Source: Neospora caninum Liverpool (Eukaryota > Apicomplexa > Conoidasida > Eucoccidiorida > Sarcocystidae). Taken from it: DNA of 64,000 nt. Position 1 is the first letter of the stretch; each line of letters opens with the position of its first letter. Below the pieces are notes generated by a model. It had not been told where the DNA came from, did no database searches, and saw only the letters and a program-made list of their open reading frames with translations. The translations under genes and the position numbers were made by a program. Shown in pieces: positions 51,411-63,441 of this stretch. The DNA is taken from contig NC_018398.1 of the NCBI RefSeq assembly GCF_000208865.1, positions 1,798,001-1,862,000 on the forward strand, read 5' to 3'.

Positions 51411-54400
51411 TTCACCCAGAGAGGAACGCGAAATCGTCTTCTTTGCGGCGTTTGAACTTTTGTCTCGGTCGCTCCTCTTCTCAGCTGTCTCTCCCTTCTG
51501 CGTTTTCTGCTCAACGCTCTTCTGTTCTCGCGTGATAGCCAGCTTCTCCTGTTCATCATTTTGCTCCTCGCGTTTCCTCTGATTTTGCCTTCTAAAGCCA
51601 AACCCTTTCTCGAGACCGGAAGAGGGTGCAAACGAGGAAGGACCGACATGCAGCCGAGAGACACACGGCCGCCGTCGGCTCTTCATTTTGCTGTCATAAA
51701 AAGGATGCTGACATCGCCAGCGCCAGCATTCCGGCAAGGCAATGCTTCTGTCTCCTGCTCTTTCTTTCGCTCGTCCTTCTCCCTCTCTCTTCGCGTCTGT
51801 CTAGCTTCTTCTCTCTATGCTCCACTCTCTCTCTTTCTCTCTCTTCTTCTTGCTATGCTCCACTCTCTCTCTTTCTCTTCTTCTTGCTATGCTCCACTCT
51901 CTCTCTTTCTCTTCTTCTTGCTATGCTCCACTCTCTCTCTTTCTCTTCTTCTTGCTATGCTCCACTCTCTCTCTTTCTCTTCTTCTTGCTATGCTCCACT
52001 CTCTCCTATTTCTTCCCTCGACCAGGCAGTAACAGGAAAGCGGCGTGGAAAATGAGGAGAGGGGAACCCCACGACGAGACAAAACGACGCGAGAAAAAAA
52101 CGCGATACCCTGAAAGGTGCAGAGAAAAAGATTGAGGAGGGCCTAAGGAGACAGGAACGGGGAAAGAACGGAGACCGAGACATGGTCTTCGACACAACAA
52201 CTCGATTTGCATGTGAGTATGCAAACAACTCTCGTTTGACGCCACGAGGGAAGGAACGAAGAACATTCCGGGAAAACCCTCTTCGTATATACACTGCGTG
52301 GGAAGAGCATCAGAGAAGGAAAGAGAAATGTGTGCAGAGGATTTCTCGAAAAAGGAGAAGCGAGGAAACGCCTTTCAAGCTTTTTTAAAAGTTGAGGGTT
52401 GGCATGCAACAGTCACGCACCGCAGTGACTCGTGCATGCAGTGCGTCTTCTGCTGCGTACCCTCCAAAACCAAGAAAATAACGGAAAGTAGAAAAGTGTT
52501 TCTTCTCTCTTTCTTCTTGTAGAAGGAGCGGAAATGGTTGTTTCTGTTCTCTCTCTGCTCCGCTTGTTACAAGGAAAAAAACGCTATCTTCCCCCCTCTC
52601 TCCGCTTCTGTCTCTCTTCTTTCTCTCTCCCTATTTCTGTCTTGGAACTGCTTTCTTTTTCTGCGGTCGCTCTCTTCTTTCCCTTTCTCCCTCATCGTGT
52701 TTCTCCCAGTGTCTCTCTTTGGTAGTCTCTCGCCTGTATGCTGTAGCTGTCCGCCCTGTTGCGCCGTGTAACCCCATGTGCATTCCTGCCGGCTGTTCAT
52801 CTTCTCGGTCTCTGTTGCTGTCCCTCTCTCCTTCAAACTCTGGTTGTCTTCCCCTGTTTTTCTCCCTCTCTTTTGTTTCCTCTCTGTAGCGTTCGTCTCC
52901 TCTCTTTTTGTCTACCCTTCCTGCTCCTGCTTCCTTCTCGGATGCGTTCTCCTGACTGAAAGGTGTCGAAATCTTGCTCCTCGTTCGAGGACAAATTCGG
53001 ATTGTGAAACATGCGACTCTAGTCACCGCAGCTAAATGACCAGGAAACGTCACTTCATTTAGAATGTGGTTTGTTCGTCTTTTCCCTCCATTTCCCCTCT
53101 CATTCTCTCACTCTCTTTCTCTTTCTCTCCCTGTCTCTCTTTGCCTCCTTTCTGTCTCGCCTCGCTCTCCGTATTCCTCGCCGGTCTGTTATTCTCTCTT
53201 GCAACGTGTACAGCCTGGTTTCTCTCGCCGTGTCTTACTCACGCAAAAGGTGTTCTCTCACAGAAAAGCGCTACCCTCCTGTCTGACCAGCAGGCCGGAA
53301 ATATGTGTGTGACTGGTTCTGATCTTCGGAAGCACAGCTTAGAATCGTCGCAGAAGAGATACGGAAACAGCAGATGGCTGAGGCGACAGATGAAGCGTTT
53401 GCATGTGGGCCCCAAAGATTCCACGTCGCATTCTGTTTCTCACTCCTCCACTTTCGAGGCTGGCCAGCCGCCGTCTCTCACTCATTTCCTCTCTCTTCCA
53501 TGAAACGCCTCTCTACGTTCAGCTATCCGCATACGCGCCTCTTCCAGCGCATCGACGCTCGGCTCCGCTCCATTCGGTCCAGGTGTGGGGAGGGGCTGCG
53601 CGGGGCGGCCTTGGTGCACGTGGGCGCTCGCTCTCGCGGCTGCCGGAACAGATGCGCAACCGAATAAGCGAAAAAAAACACGAAACATCCTTGGCCTTTC
53701 CGTTTCCGACAGCTTGTTGCCGGCGCTCTGCTTGCCTTCATATATACACATTTGGCATATAGTATATGTATACACTTACGGGCATGCAAACGTGACATTC
53801 ATGCATATATAGTTTTGGATGCGAGCCCCCCGCAGGCAAAACTTGAGTTGTCGCCAAACATAGGAAAACACATCTATATCGGTGAAGGATTTCCACGTTG
53901 TAGGCTTTCTTAATCTTCGGCACTGAGAACGCACCCTGCGTTACACTGGCTCTTCCGATTGTTTCGTGCGTCGGCGCTACCTCGCACATTCCTCCATCCT
54001 ACGCTTCTTGGCTGGCTGCACATGCTCGCGTGCACGCCGGCGTGTCTCTTTCCTTTGAGTCAGGGAAGCGCCTTTGAGGAAAGGGTGGTACAGTTAGTGA
54101 AATCGAATTAGTTTTAGTAAACATGAATTCTGTCCAAGTGGAACACGAACTGAACTAGCTTTGTTCAGTCAGCCGGGTTGTTGGCTTCCCCTTCGCGATT
54201 CGCCTCTGCAGTCTGGACATTTCGTGTCCCTTTCGACCGCCTCTGCCCATTTCTGAAGTCCTCTCCGCACTCTGCTCGCCTCCGGAAGCACTCGCTGTCT
54301 GGTTCGATGCCCGCCAGCTTGTGTCATCCCCTTCTCAGTCGGCCCATTTGGGTTTTTTTCTCCCTCACCTTTACGTCGGCTAGTCCCCGGCTGTCTTTCT

Positions 54401-57400
54401 GTCTCGCCTTTGTCAAGTCACGCACACACTCGCGGGGCTCAGCCGCTTGGAGATACTGTTTTGTGAAGTAACAAGGTAGCTGCACTGGAAGGTGATGCTG
54501 GATAATTTGCTACATTGAAAACTACGTTTCGCAGTAGACTCTGGGGGCGGAGGCGGCTGGGGGAGAAGGCGCACAGGAGAGAAGCTTCGGAGCGAGGATA
54601 CTTCCTCTGGGTCGGCTTCTCTCTCGAATTTCCACAGAGAGCCGACGCGACGCGACACGCAGCATTACGGGAAAATGCTTCAGAACAGAAATACCGAAAA
54701 GACAAGGGAGGCAAGGAAGCCTTCAGCCGCCGGTTTCGCATGTTTTCGGGTTCTTCCGCCGCCTGGTTCTTGTGGGATTCAGGGGGGATCCGAGGTTTCC
54801 TGTCAAACTACGTAACATCGCGAGCAGGTTGAAGACGTCTGGGCCTCGCGCTCTCTGCGTCGGCGGGCGAAACGATCAGCAGAAACCAAAGGTCGAGGAG
54901 CTCTGTTCTTTGTTCTGTTTTTCTCCTTCTGGCGTTCGAAGAGCCACCGAAGAAGGGACATGCGAGTCTGTCAACTCGCCCCTCGACGGCACATAGAGTA
55001 GAGAGACAAATTTTAACACAGGGATGCGAATACCGGTCCCAGCCGCGGGCCCGCCTCGTAGCAGTAGTGACACCGCAGAAACGTCTGAAGCACAGCGCCA
55101 CACACAGGGCGGGTGACGAGAGATCCAGAGGGTGGGAGGAAACCGAAAATGGAAGAGAAACAAAAGGAGAGATGGAAAGTCGAGCCCTCACACGCCACGG
55201 CGCATGGCAAAAAAAAAGCCATGGAGGCCCACTTCGGGTTTGTCTATTTCCGATTCGTTTCTGGATGGCACCTTCTGCCCGGTTTTCCCCGGTGTCCAAC
55301 GGCCGAGGCATATGCGTCGATCAACTACACTGTCCGATTGCGCACGTAGGGGGAGGTCTTTGGAACGTTTTACAGCTTCTGTACCTATGTGGTGGGAGAG
55401 AGAGATGAACCAGGGGCGTCTCGTCTCTGCCGTTTTCTTTAGACTTTCTGTTTCTCGCCTTCCAGTCACCGAGCCGGCTCTGGACTCCGTATCATGGATA
55501 TGCACTGACACGACTGCCCATGCGCCACGTATTCGTACACTTTCAGGCAGATGGAAATTCATCTCCGTAGATCCCTCACTTCTTTCACTGGCTCAAAACC
55601 CTTTCTGCCTAGCCTACCCGCTAGCTTCCACACGGCTGCTAGCATTTCCATTTCATCTGATGCGACACAGCACGTCTTGCCACAGACAACAGTACAACCT
55701 TCGCTTCCATGTTCTGAAGGCAGATCGCGTGAAAGCGGTCGAGAAACCCAAAAGCTATATAAGGGACTGAGAAGGAACGAACGAACCGAAAAAACGGTAA
55801 CGATGACACGTGGGGATGACACAAGAAAGGCCAGCGAGTGTTAGGTTTCTGTGCGTTGCAGAGTCACGGCAATCTCATACGGGTTTCCTGGTTCTTGCTT
55901 CTTGCGCTCTCGATTAGATGAACTCGTGTGAAAAGGAACAAAAGGAGATGCGCCGCCTGAGAAGCGCTCTGGTACTGAGAGGCTGTCGGAGAGTGGGGCA
56001 GGCCATTCCCTGCGAGAGAAATCAAGTAAACACTCTGTGTTCCTCGCGCGGCGTTCTCCTCGTCAAGCGTGCCTTCTTCCTTCACTTGGAAGAGGTTTGC
56101 AGATGCAGGGGGAGAACTCGACGAGCTTTCAAACTTGCGGCGCCCCATGTCGTTCTCTGGACAAGGAAACGAAGAGGCAGGTGTGACGGTGACTGTCTCA
56201 GAGAATACGAGAAACACCAAACGAGAGCTTTTACGACAGGAACACTCCACGGAAGCGAATAACGAAACAGACGACCTTTCTGGCAGCTTCAATCGCTCAA
56301 AGAAGTCAGCAATCCGTTATCCACGTCAAGCTCTTTGCAGGGATTTTACAGTTTCGCCGTTTCGTTGCCGGGTGCGTCGTTATTGGTCAGAATCGGCTTC
56401 TCCACTTCTTGTTCCTCCTCATCCTCGAGGCATGCCTCACTGCAGAGTTCCCGGAGACGAGTCCAGTCTCAATGTGGAGTTCTGACCGAAAACAGATGCC
56501 TTGCTGGAACGACCGCGGGTGTAGGAAAAAAAAGGGACGGCTACATATCCCCGTTTGAAGAGCTATCGGCACAGATTGGGGCGACACGAGATTCAACACC
56601 CACATGGGCCCCGTTCTCTCCATAAGCCGATCCTGAGACTGCCCAGAAAGTGAAAGGAGAAACCTAGCTTGAGCTCTGGTTCTGTAGCAGCTGCTAAACA
56701 CAGGGTTGTGTGTTCCTGGAAGCGGTGTAGTGGTTCTTCAGGTTGCTGGGCATAAGTCCCGCAGCGTCGTGGCGCAGTTTAAAGCCAGGAGGCTGCGCGC
56801 CTAAAAGTGCGCGAATGAATGGAGAGTCTGTCAAGCAGGGGAACTGAGCGTTCTCGTCAGCATCCTTACGTTGGAACGCGAAAAATCTCGTCGCACAACT
56901 AGCAGTCTCTCCGCATTTTTTATGACTCGCTTGCCTGCCTGGTCCAAGACACTCGACGGGAGAGGTTGTCTGTATAATCCAAGTTTGCCACATCGAAGGA
57001 GCACCTCTGAGACACTGCGTCGTGTTTTGTGTCAGAACGGCCTCACCACGCTTCTGTCCAAAGTCGGTACCGCCCGTTCCTCAACCGCAGGTGAAGAGCG
57101 CGGGGGGACTACACACACACAGCCGTGGGTTCACACATGACTACCTTGGTTTTATATACATGTGTGTGGGAACTAGGCCTACGCGTGTACACCTCTGTGT
57201 GTGTGAGTGAGAGGAACAGTTCTTTTTGCAGGGAACCTCCTCTCTGGTGCCCGCCAGCCGTTGAGGTGGGAGCAACGCCGGATTGGTGAGGGCTGTGGAG
57301 TGATTGCGGACAGACGCAAACGCAATCATCAGATACCCAAGCATTTCTCTGTCCCTCAAGAAATCGGCGATCCTAGGGAAAGGAAATGGCCTTCCTACTT

Positions 57401-58509
57401 CTCAATTTGCCATTTACTCTCGCGTGGCCACTGTGCGAGTTCACCCCCAGCGGCAAACTGCCACTCAGCTCTGATCGCGCAAGCCACCGTTAAGCTCATA
57501 AAAATACAGCGAACAGAGCGAATTGACGCAGAAGCTAATGTCCAAGCAAACGCGATCCACCAAGGTACTACAGATGCACATTTTCCTTAAAAGCCGTAAT
57601 GCTTACCGCCGACGATCCGTTCACTTTACAAGGGGGAGAGGGGGGGGCGCCTCTAACCTACCGCGAGAGACACATGGGTGTAACATCAGGTTTCCGAAAA
57701 CTTTGTGATAGCCACCGCGAATTGTAAGCGACAATCACCGTGTACGTTTCCTTTTTTAACTTGCGTAGGCGCGCACACTCGGCCGCTTCTTGGCTGTGCG
57801 AAAAGAGAGAACGTGCGTTGTTAGGAACCCGCTGTCTCTCCGTCGTCCCTCACTTCCGCCGCGCCGTTTCCACCCTGCATGCAGTCGCGGAAAAAAATGT
57901 GGGGGAAGAAGGGAACGGCGCGCTCTCGAGAAAAGCAGAAGGCCTGCCTTTGCACACCGTTCTGGCGTGGAGCGATTTTTGTGAACCTCGCGACGTCACG
58001 AGAAAACGACCTTTCTTCTCTGGTTTCGGTGTCTTTGCAGAGTGACAGGGCGAGGCCGTCCGGAGCCGCTCCTCTCGCTCCTTCCGCTCCAGTCTGTCTC
58101 CTTACCCTCTTTCTCCCGCTCGTTCTTCCTTGTGTTCACGCCGTTTTCCCTTCTCGTCTGTTTCTTTCTGCTTTGCCTCCGCGCTTATCATCCGCTCTGT
58201 TCTGCGCTTTGTTCCAAACCCGACGTTTCCCGTAGCTCTCGGTTTCCTCGGCCAGTCCGTCCCCTGCTTGTTCGCGCTGCCGCCCGTTCCTTGTGCATGT
58301 TCTCGTTGTCTGTCTTTCCTTTCGCCCAATTGCGCGACAGTCTGTTCCTCGAGGACCGAACCTTCTCCAGTGTGAGAAGGCAGCCGTTGTTCCCTCGGCA
58401 ACTTCGGCCTCTCTTTTTGCCCCACGTTCCTTCAGTCCCCCCTCCTCTCAGTCTTCCCCGGCCTTTTTCTCCTCCTTGAGAACCTCCTCGTTTTCGCCTC
58501 TTGGGAAAG
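51411..58509. other. Long divergent intergenic region, no supported gene
   Basis: About 7.1 kb between the divergent S1-protein and eIF3m start codons. It opens with a 34-bp CT-rich tandem repeat (51814-52022), then CT-rich sequence to about 53.2 kb. From 53.7 to 57.7 kb it is mixed with only short open frames, none with a domain. Minus-strand 56292-55864 (about 142 codons) and plus-strand 55132-55770 are the longest in the middle part and I cannot support either. Pyrimidine-rich sequence from 57.8 kb on fits the eIF3m promoter and leader. Confidence 0.55.
51814..52022. repeat. 34-bp tandem repeat, about six copies
   Basis: The unit beginning CTATGCTCCACTCTC occurs at 51814, 51853, 51887, 51921, 51955 and 51989. 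The last five are spaced exactly 34 bases apart; the first spacing is 39. It lies just upstream of the S1-protein start on the opposite strand. Confidence 0.95.
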
Positions 58510-59848
58510 ATGACAACTTTCGTTCCCCTTGCAACGGACGGCGATGGGACCGCCTCGGCCGTCGCTGTTGGCGACTGGCTTCTTCAAAGTAGGTTGTTTT
58601 CTCCCGTTCGGGGCGCCTCTTCCTCTTTTTGCCCCAAATGCGCAGGTTGCCTCTTCGTTGCTGTTTCTCCTGTCCTCTCGCACAGTCATGCTGCGGCGCT
58701 CGCCGACAGCCTCGCTTCTCGCCTTTCCAAAATATCTGTCTTTCCAAAATCTCTGTGTTTCCTCCGCCGCTCTCGATTCTCGCTCGCTGCGACTCTCTGG
58801 CGTCCGTCCGAGGCTTCCGCTTCGCGTTCTGTCCTGACCTCTCGTGAAAACTTCTTCACCTCAGGCAACTGAGATGATCCGTCCCACTGCTCTTAGCGTT
58901 ATTATCTCATTATAAGTAGATACTGTCTCTGTGCACATGCACATGCGTCTTCATTTCACCTTTTCTCTCGGCTCTGTTCTCTGTGCGATCAAGGCTCGTG
59001 CGTATTCCCTCTTGCATCGCTCGGACCGCTCGTCTCTCGTGGGGTTCTACGAGTGGGGGGTTACCTGTCTTCCTTACAGGCCTTTTTCTCGCCTTTTCTG
59101 TTTCTTCTTGTTCTCCGTCGCCCCATCGTTTTTTATGCTGTATCCCCTCATTTGCGGCCCCGCGTGGCTTCGAATTCACATTTTCTCCAAGTGCCAAGCT
59201 CTCTCGCATGTCTCGCGCTTCCCTTTGTCTCAGATGTTTCGTCCTCCTCTTTGGCTTCTCGTTCTCAAACGTGTCTCGTTCCCCTCTCCGTCTCGCTCCC
59301 CTCTCTGTGTCGCTCCCTTGTTCTCTCCGTTCCGCACTTTCCTCGGAGGGGCTCTTCGTGGTTTGGCGTGTGTGTCGCGTTCTGTCCTGAATTTACACAT
59401 GATCGCTGGATGCCTGTGCCGCGTCTCTCCTCAGTCATCAACTTGAAGAACCCTGCGCAGACCCAGAGCTACTACACGCAGTTCCTGGAGCAGTTCGACA
59501 AGGACGAGGAGACGGGCGAGCAGAGGATCCGCGACCACTTCCAGCTCTTCGAACTTCTCCTCTCTCAGCACCAACTTGTCTTCAACTACGCTACTCATGC
59601 CCGACAACAGCCTGCCGGCGAAAAGAGCGACAGGCCGGCGGTGAGCCCAACGCAAGCCGAACGCAGAACGAAAAAACGCTGCCTTCGGCGTCCTGCCGCT
59701 CCTCCTCATCCCAGTGCCGTTCCGTTCAAATTACACATACGGAAGACACGTCTGTCTGCAGAAAAAAACAAGTCTCTCTTCCCACACACAGATACTTTGT
59801 TTCGTTCTCTCTTTTCGACCTGGATACAGAGATTTAAATCTATAAATG

Positions 59849-59879
<31 letters not shown>

Positions 59880-62800
59880 GGTGTATATATATGTATATAT
59901 ATGGTGTATATATATGTATATATATGGTGTATATATATGTATATAGATGGTGTATATATATGTATATGAAGCGCATCCTTTGCACACGAATCTGTATAGG
60001 CACATCTTTGCTTTCGCTGTTCTTTTCCTGGAGAGACGTGCACGCAGACTTGTCTACTTCTCTATCTCTCGATCTGTTTATATGCGTATAAAGCCATACT
60101 TTTTGCATGCACCGTGAAGGCCAGCGGGCGTCCCGGTTGGGCTCGGATGTGCGCGTGGGGCGTGCCTCTTCCTTGGGGGATCTCGCCGACAGCCTCCACA
60201 CATTTCTCGGGTGAAACGCGAACCGGCTTGTGCTGCAGGCGACGCGAAAAACCTTCCTGGAGGCAGTGCACGAAGTCGAGGAGTTTTTCACCGTTCTCAT
60301 CGCCATGGTGGTTCTTCGCATCGAAAACGTCGAACAGGCCGGACAAGCGGCTGGCACGCTTTGCTCGGTTTTCCGCGCCTCCACAGACATGGCAGAATTT
60401 CGGCTGCGCCTGTACGTTCGTGGCGTCACGAAAGCGTTGTCGCGTAAAAAACTGGGCGAGCGTCTCGGTTTGCAACTCTCTCCGCACGACCCAGCTCTGC
60501 CCTGCTTGCCGACACCGCAACTGACTGCCTCCTCACGCACTCAGCTATCCCGCTGCATGCAGGCGCCATGGCGCCTGCATGCAGCGGGATGGATGTGCAT
60601 GCATAGACATGCATGCGTCAGGGTGTATATACGTGTAAATATAGAAATGTGTCGATTCATGCAAATGTATGCATAGGTGCGCGAGGACGTTTACGGTGCG
60701 GCACTGCAGATGCCGACGTGCGCCGACAGCTGGGGGCGGAAGGCGAAGAAGCCTTTGCTTTGGTTTTTTGACAGAGAAAAAGAACACGGTTTCGAGCGCC
60801 ACGACGTCCGCCTTTGGCCTTTTCTGCGTTCGCGTGGTCTTCGACGTTTCGCGCGTCTCCCGTTTGGGCGTGCAGCGACCGGCGTCCGTGCCGCTCGTGT
60901 ATTCTGGTTTCTGGCCGCATTTCCGTCTTCGTTCCCCGCAGGCTGCAGTCGCTGTACAACGCGTTCCCCCCCAACTTCCCCTACCGGTTCCCCATCTTTG
61001 TGGCCACGCTCGAGTACGCGGCGGAAACCAATCTCTTCAACGTCATGCTCCCCTACATTCGCTACGTAAGTCTGCCGCGAGCATTTGATCGACACAAACA
61101 CGATAGAGACATACGAAACTAAACACGGTTTGCCAGAGCAGAAACACCGACACTTATATATATATATATATATATATGTTTATCTAGATGTACGTGTATG
61201 TATATACGCATTTGCTGGGTTGATTTGTGGATGCCAAACTCGATCTGTGACTCTACACCTCCGCGTAGCGGTATCTGCATACACGTACATTTACGGACCG
61301 TACCTACGTGCTGTCGGGGGGGGGGGGGTCATTTAATACGGATCGTATGCATCCACACACACATGTATATACATTTATCTATTTGTAGAGATGTGCGCGA
61401 GGCAGTGGAGAGGAGAGATAGTGCTCGTATTCTTGTTTTGGCCTTCGCATTCGTTTCTCTGTCTATCTTTTCACGTTTTCTCTCAGATTAACGAATGGAT
61501 GCGCGACTGGAATCTGCCACCTTCGTCCAAGCGCCAAGTCTTCCTCATTCTCGCTAACGAGCTGAAGAAACTGAAGAAGGCGTAAGCGATTTTGGAAGCG
61601 AGACTGGCCGTTGGATCGACAGATCGCGTGCCTCTGCAGCGGTCCTCACCGAACGCTTCCATGCCTGCACGTGGACTTTCCAAATTTGTGCGCACCCCTA
61701 CCTGTCTATATATGTATATATATATGTATATATTTATATATATGTGCGGTATATATGTATATATATATTTGTGTATGTATAAACATTTTTGGATGTGAGG
61801 CGCCTTTGTCTCTGGTGAATGTACCGTTCATTGTGCGAGGAACAGTTTTTGGATGTCACACGTTTACTCTGTACTTGGTGGCTGATTGTTTCCCTCTCTC
61901 GGCTGGTCCTGCATGCATCTTTTTTCCAGAGATGAGGCGTACCCCTTCCTCAAGCGCCACGTCCAGTTCTTCCAGAACGAAAAAGAAGAAATCCTCGCGA
62001 ATGGGTGAGTGACTCGAGCCTCTTCTTTTCGCTCTCTCTCAAATTCATTCCCCCTTTTCCCTCTTCCTGATACAAACGTAGAGGCATGTATGTGCCCTCA
62101 TCTGTGTACATCTCTCTGTTGATGTAGACGGCTCTCCATTGTGACTTTGCCTCGTCGGCGTATCTTCGGATACGGCCGCCTGTCACGCGCGGTCGCCGAA
62201 CCTCTGATGGCCCCTCGTCGCCTAACGCGCGGCCTACAGAGGCTCGTCAGCAGCCCACCGCGCATCTTCGTCGTCTTTCTCCCTTCGCTCTTCTTGTCTT
62301 TCCTCTCTGGGTGTAACTCGCCATGCGTTTGCGTTCCACAGGCGAACCCGCGATGAGCCCCGCTCGGCCTTTCTGCTCCTCAGTCTTTTTGTTTTTTTAG
62401 TTCGTCGTGTTCTTTATTTCCTGGCGCGGAGTTCCTCCGGATATAGTGCTCGCAGCCTTCGCCAGGTTTCCACGTTTTCTTGATCGGTGCTTTCCCGCGG
62501 TTGTGCAGAGCGACAATCTCCGCGGCGGTCGAGTTGGTGGAAGACAGCATTCGCCTTCCGGACGTGATTGTCTTCGACGGCCTGATGGACTTGCATGCAG
62601 TGGTGTATCTGCGGAAGACTGCGCATGCGCCTCTCATTGAACTGCTTCAAATCTTCGTTAACCAAGGCCCGAAAGAACTCGAAGCCTTCAAGAGCAAACA
62701 CCCGCAAGTCTTCGAGGAGCACGGTGAGGCCGCGTGTGTCGAAAGCGTTTCGTGAAAGAGTTTCGTCCCCGTCTTCGGTCGTCCACATGCACGTTTCCGC

Positions 62801-63441
62801 CCCCCCTTGTGGGCAGGCAGGTGCGCTGTTTCGCGTCAAGTGAAAAAACGCCCCTCTGAAGGCCTCAGGATTCCCGTCGACGGATCTTGCTATTCGCCAG
62901 GATAACATAAGCGAAAAGCTCTATTTTATACCTCGAGTGTTTTCGTGTTTTCGGTCCGTCGAGAATTCTAAAAAAACGATTCCTCGCGAAGCCAGAGCTG
63001 AGTGTCGCTCGGCGCCGTCACCCCACTGCGATGCCGAAAAGCGGCTTCGTCCCCTCGTGGGCCTTCCCCCGTCATCGCCTGCATGCACATGCGGCGCGGG
63101 GCTGCCTCCGTTTGGCCGCTTGTCCCCCGGAGGCCTGTCCGCACACTCGGGGTCTCCGTTCAGGGTTTTTTCCACCGCTGCGGATTCGATTTTTCCTGTT
63201 TGCACTTGCGGCGGTGTGCGTTCGTTTTTCCAGGTCTGAACTACGAGCAGTGCTTGGCGAAAATCCGCCTTCTCGCCGTCGCCTCGCTCGTGCACGGTCG
63301 CAAGAAGGAAGTGTCTATTCGCGCAATCGGAGACGCGCTCCAACTGAGCGAAGCAGGCGCGGAGGAAGTCGCCGTCCAGGCGATCGGCCAGGGAATCGTC
63401 GACGCGAAAATCGATCAAATGGCCCGCGTGCTCCACGTTCG
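58510..63441 (+). CDS. Translation initiation factor eIF3 subunit M (3' end missing)
   Basis: PCI-domain subunit of the eIF3 complex, which helps recruit mRNA and stabilise initiation factors on the 40S ribosome in the cytosol. Exons: 58510-58588, 59435-59640, 60239-60411, 60942-61065, 61487-61581, 61930-62004, 62509-62723, 63234-63441; 391 codons, all phases close. The order matches eIF3m: an N-terminal helical part; the block LYNAFPPNFPYRFPIF (~156-171) corresponding to the LYN-LP-N-P-RY-VF segment; INEWMRDWNL, matching the W-x-x-x-WNL motif; and a PCI/winged-helix end with KIRLLAVASL and AKIDQMARVL. The donor after 63441 (GTACGA) leaves phase 2, and no acceptor in the rest of the window gives the expected last ~25-30 residues, so the final exon is beyond the right edge. 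The N-terminal exon (MTTFVPLATDG) is short and precedes an 846-base intron. Low-complexity insertion is minimal, unlike the neighbouring genes. Confidence 0.93.
59848..59965. repeat. TA-rich minisatellite, 23-bp period, in eIF3m intron 2
   Basis: A TA run followed by GGTGT at 59880, 59903, 59926 and 59949, each separated by TA repeats. It is a higher-order array built on a microsatellite. Confidence 0.92.
60547..60590. repeat. Perfect 44-bp palindrome in eIF3m intron 3
   Basis: Bases 60547-60568 are the exact reverse complement of 60569-60590 with no spacer. The centre is GCGCCATGGCGC and each arm contains CTGCATGCAG, so TGCATGC occurs twice. It lies in the intron between 60411 and 60942, 136 bases after the donor. 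Confidence 0.97.
61153..61177. repeat. (TA)n microsatellite in eIF3m intron 4
   Basis: Short pure TA run. The same intron also holds an 11-base G run at about 61317-61328. Confidence 0.9.
61702..61772. repeat. TA-rich microsatellite in eIF3m intron 5
   Basis: TA runs broken by TATG, TATTTA and GTGCGG, between the exons ending 61581 and beginning 61930. Confidence 0.9.

Noticed and set aside
55132..56292. Open frames of 140-212 codons on either strand in the divergent intergenic region
   Set aside because: No domains, no splice-consistent extension and no composition difference from flanking non-coding DNA.
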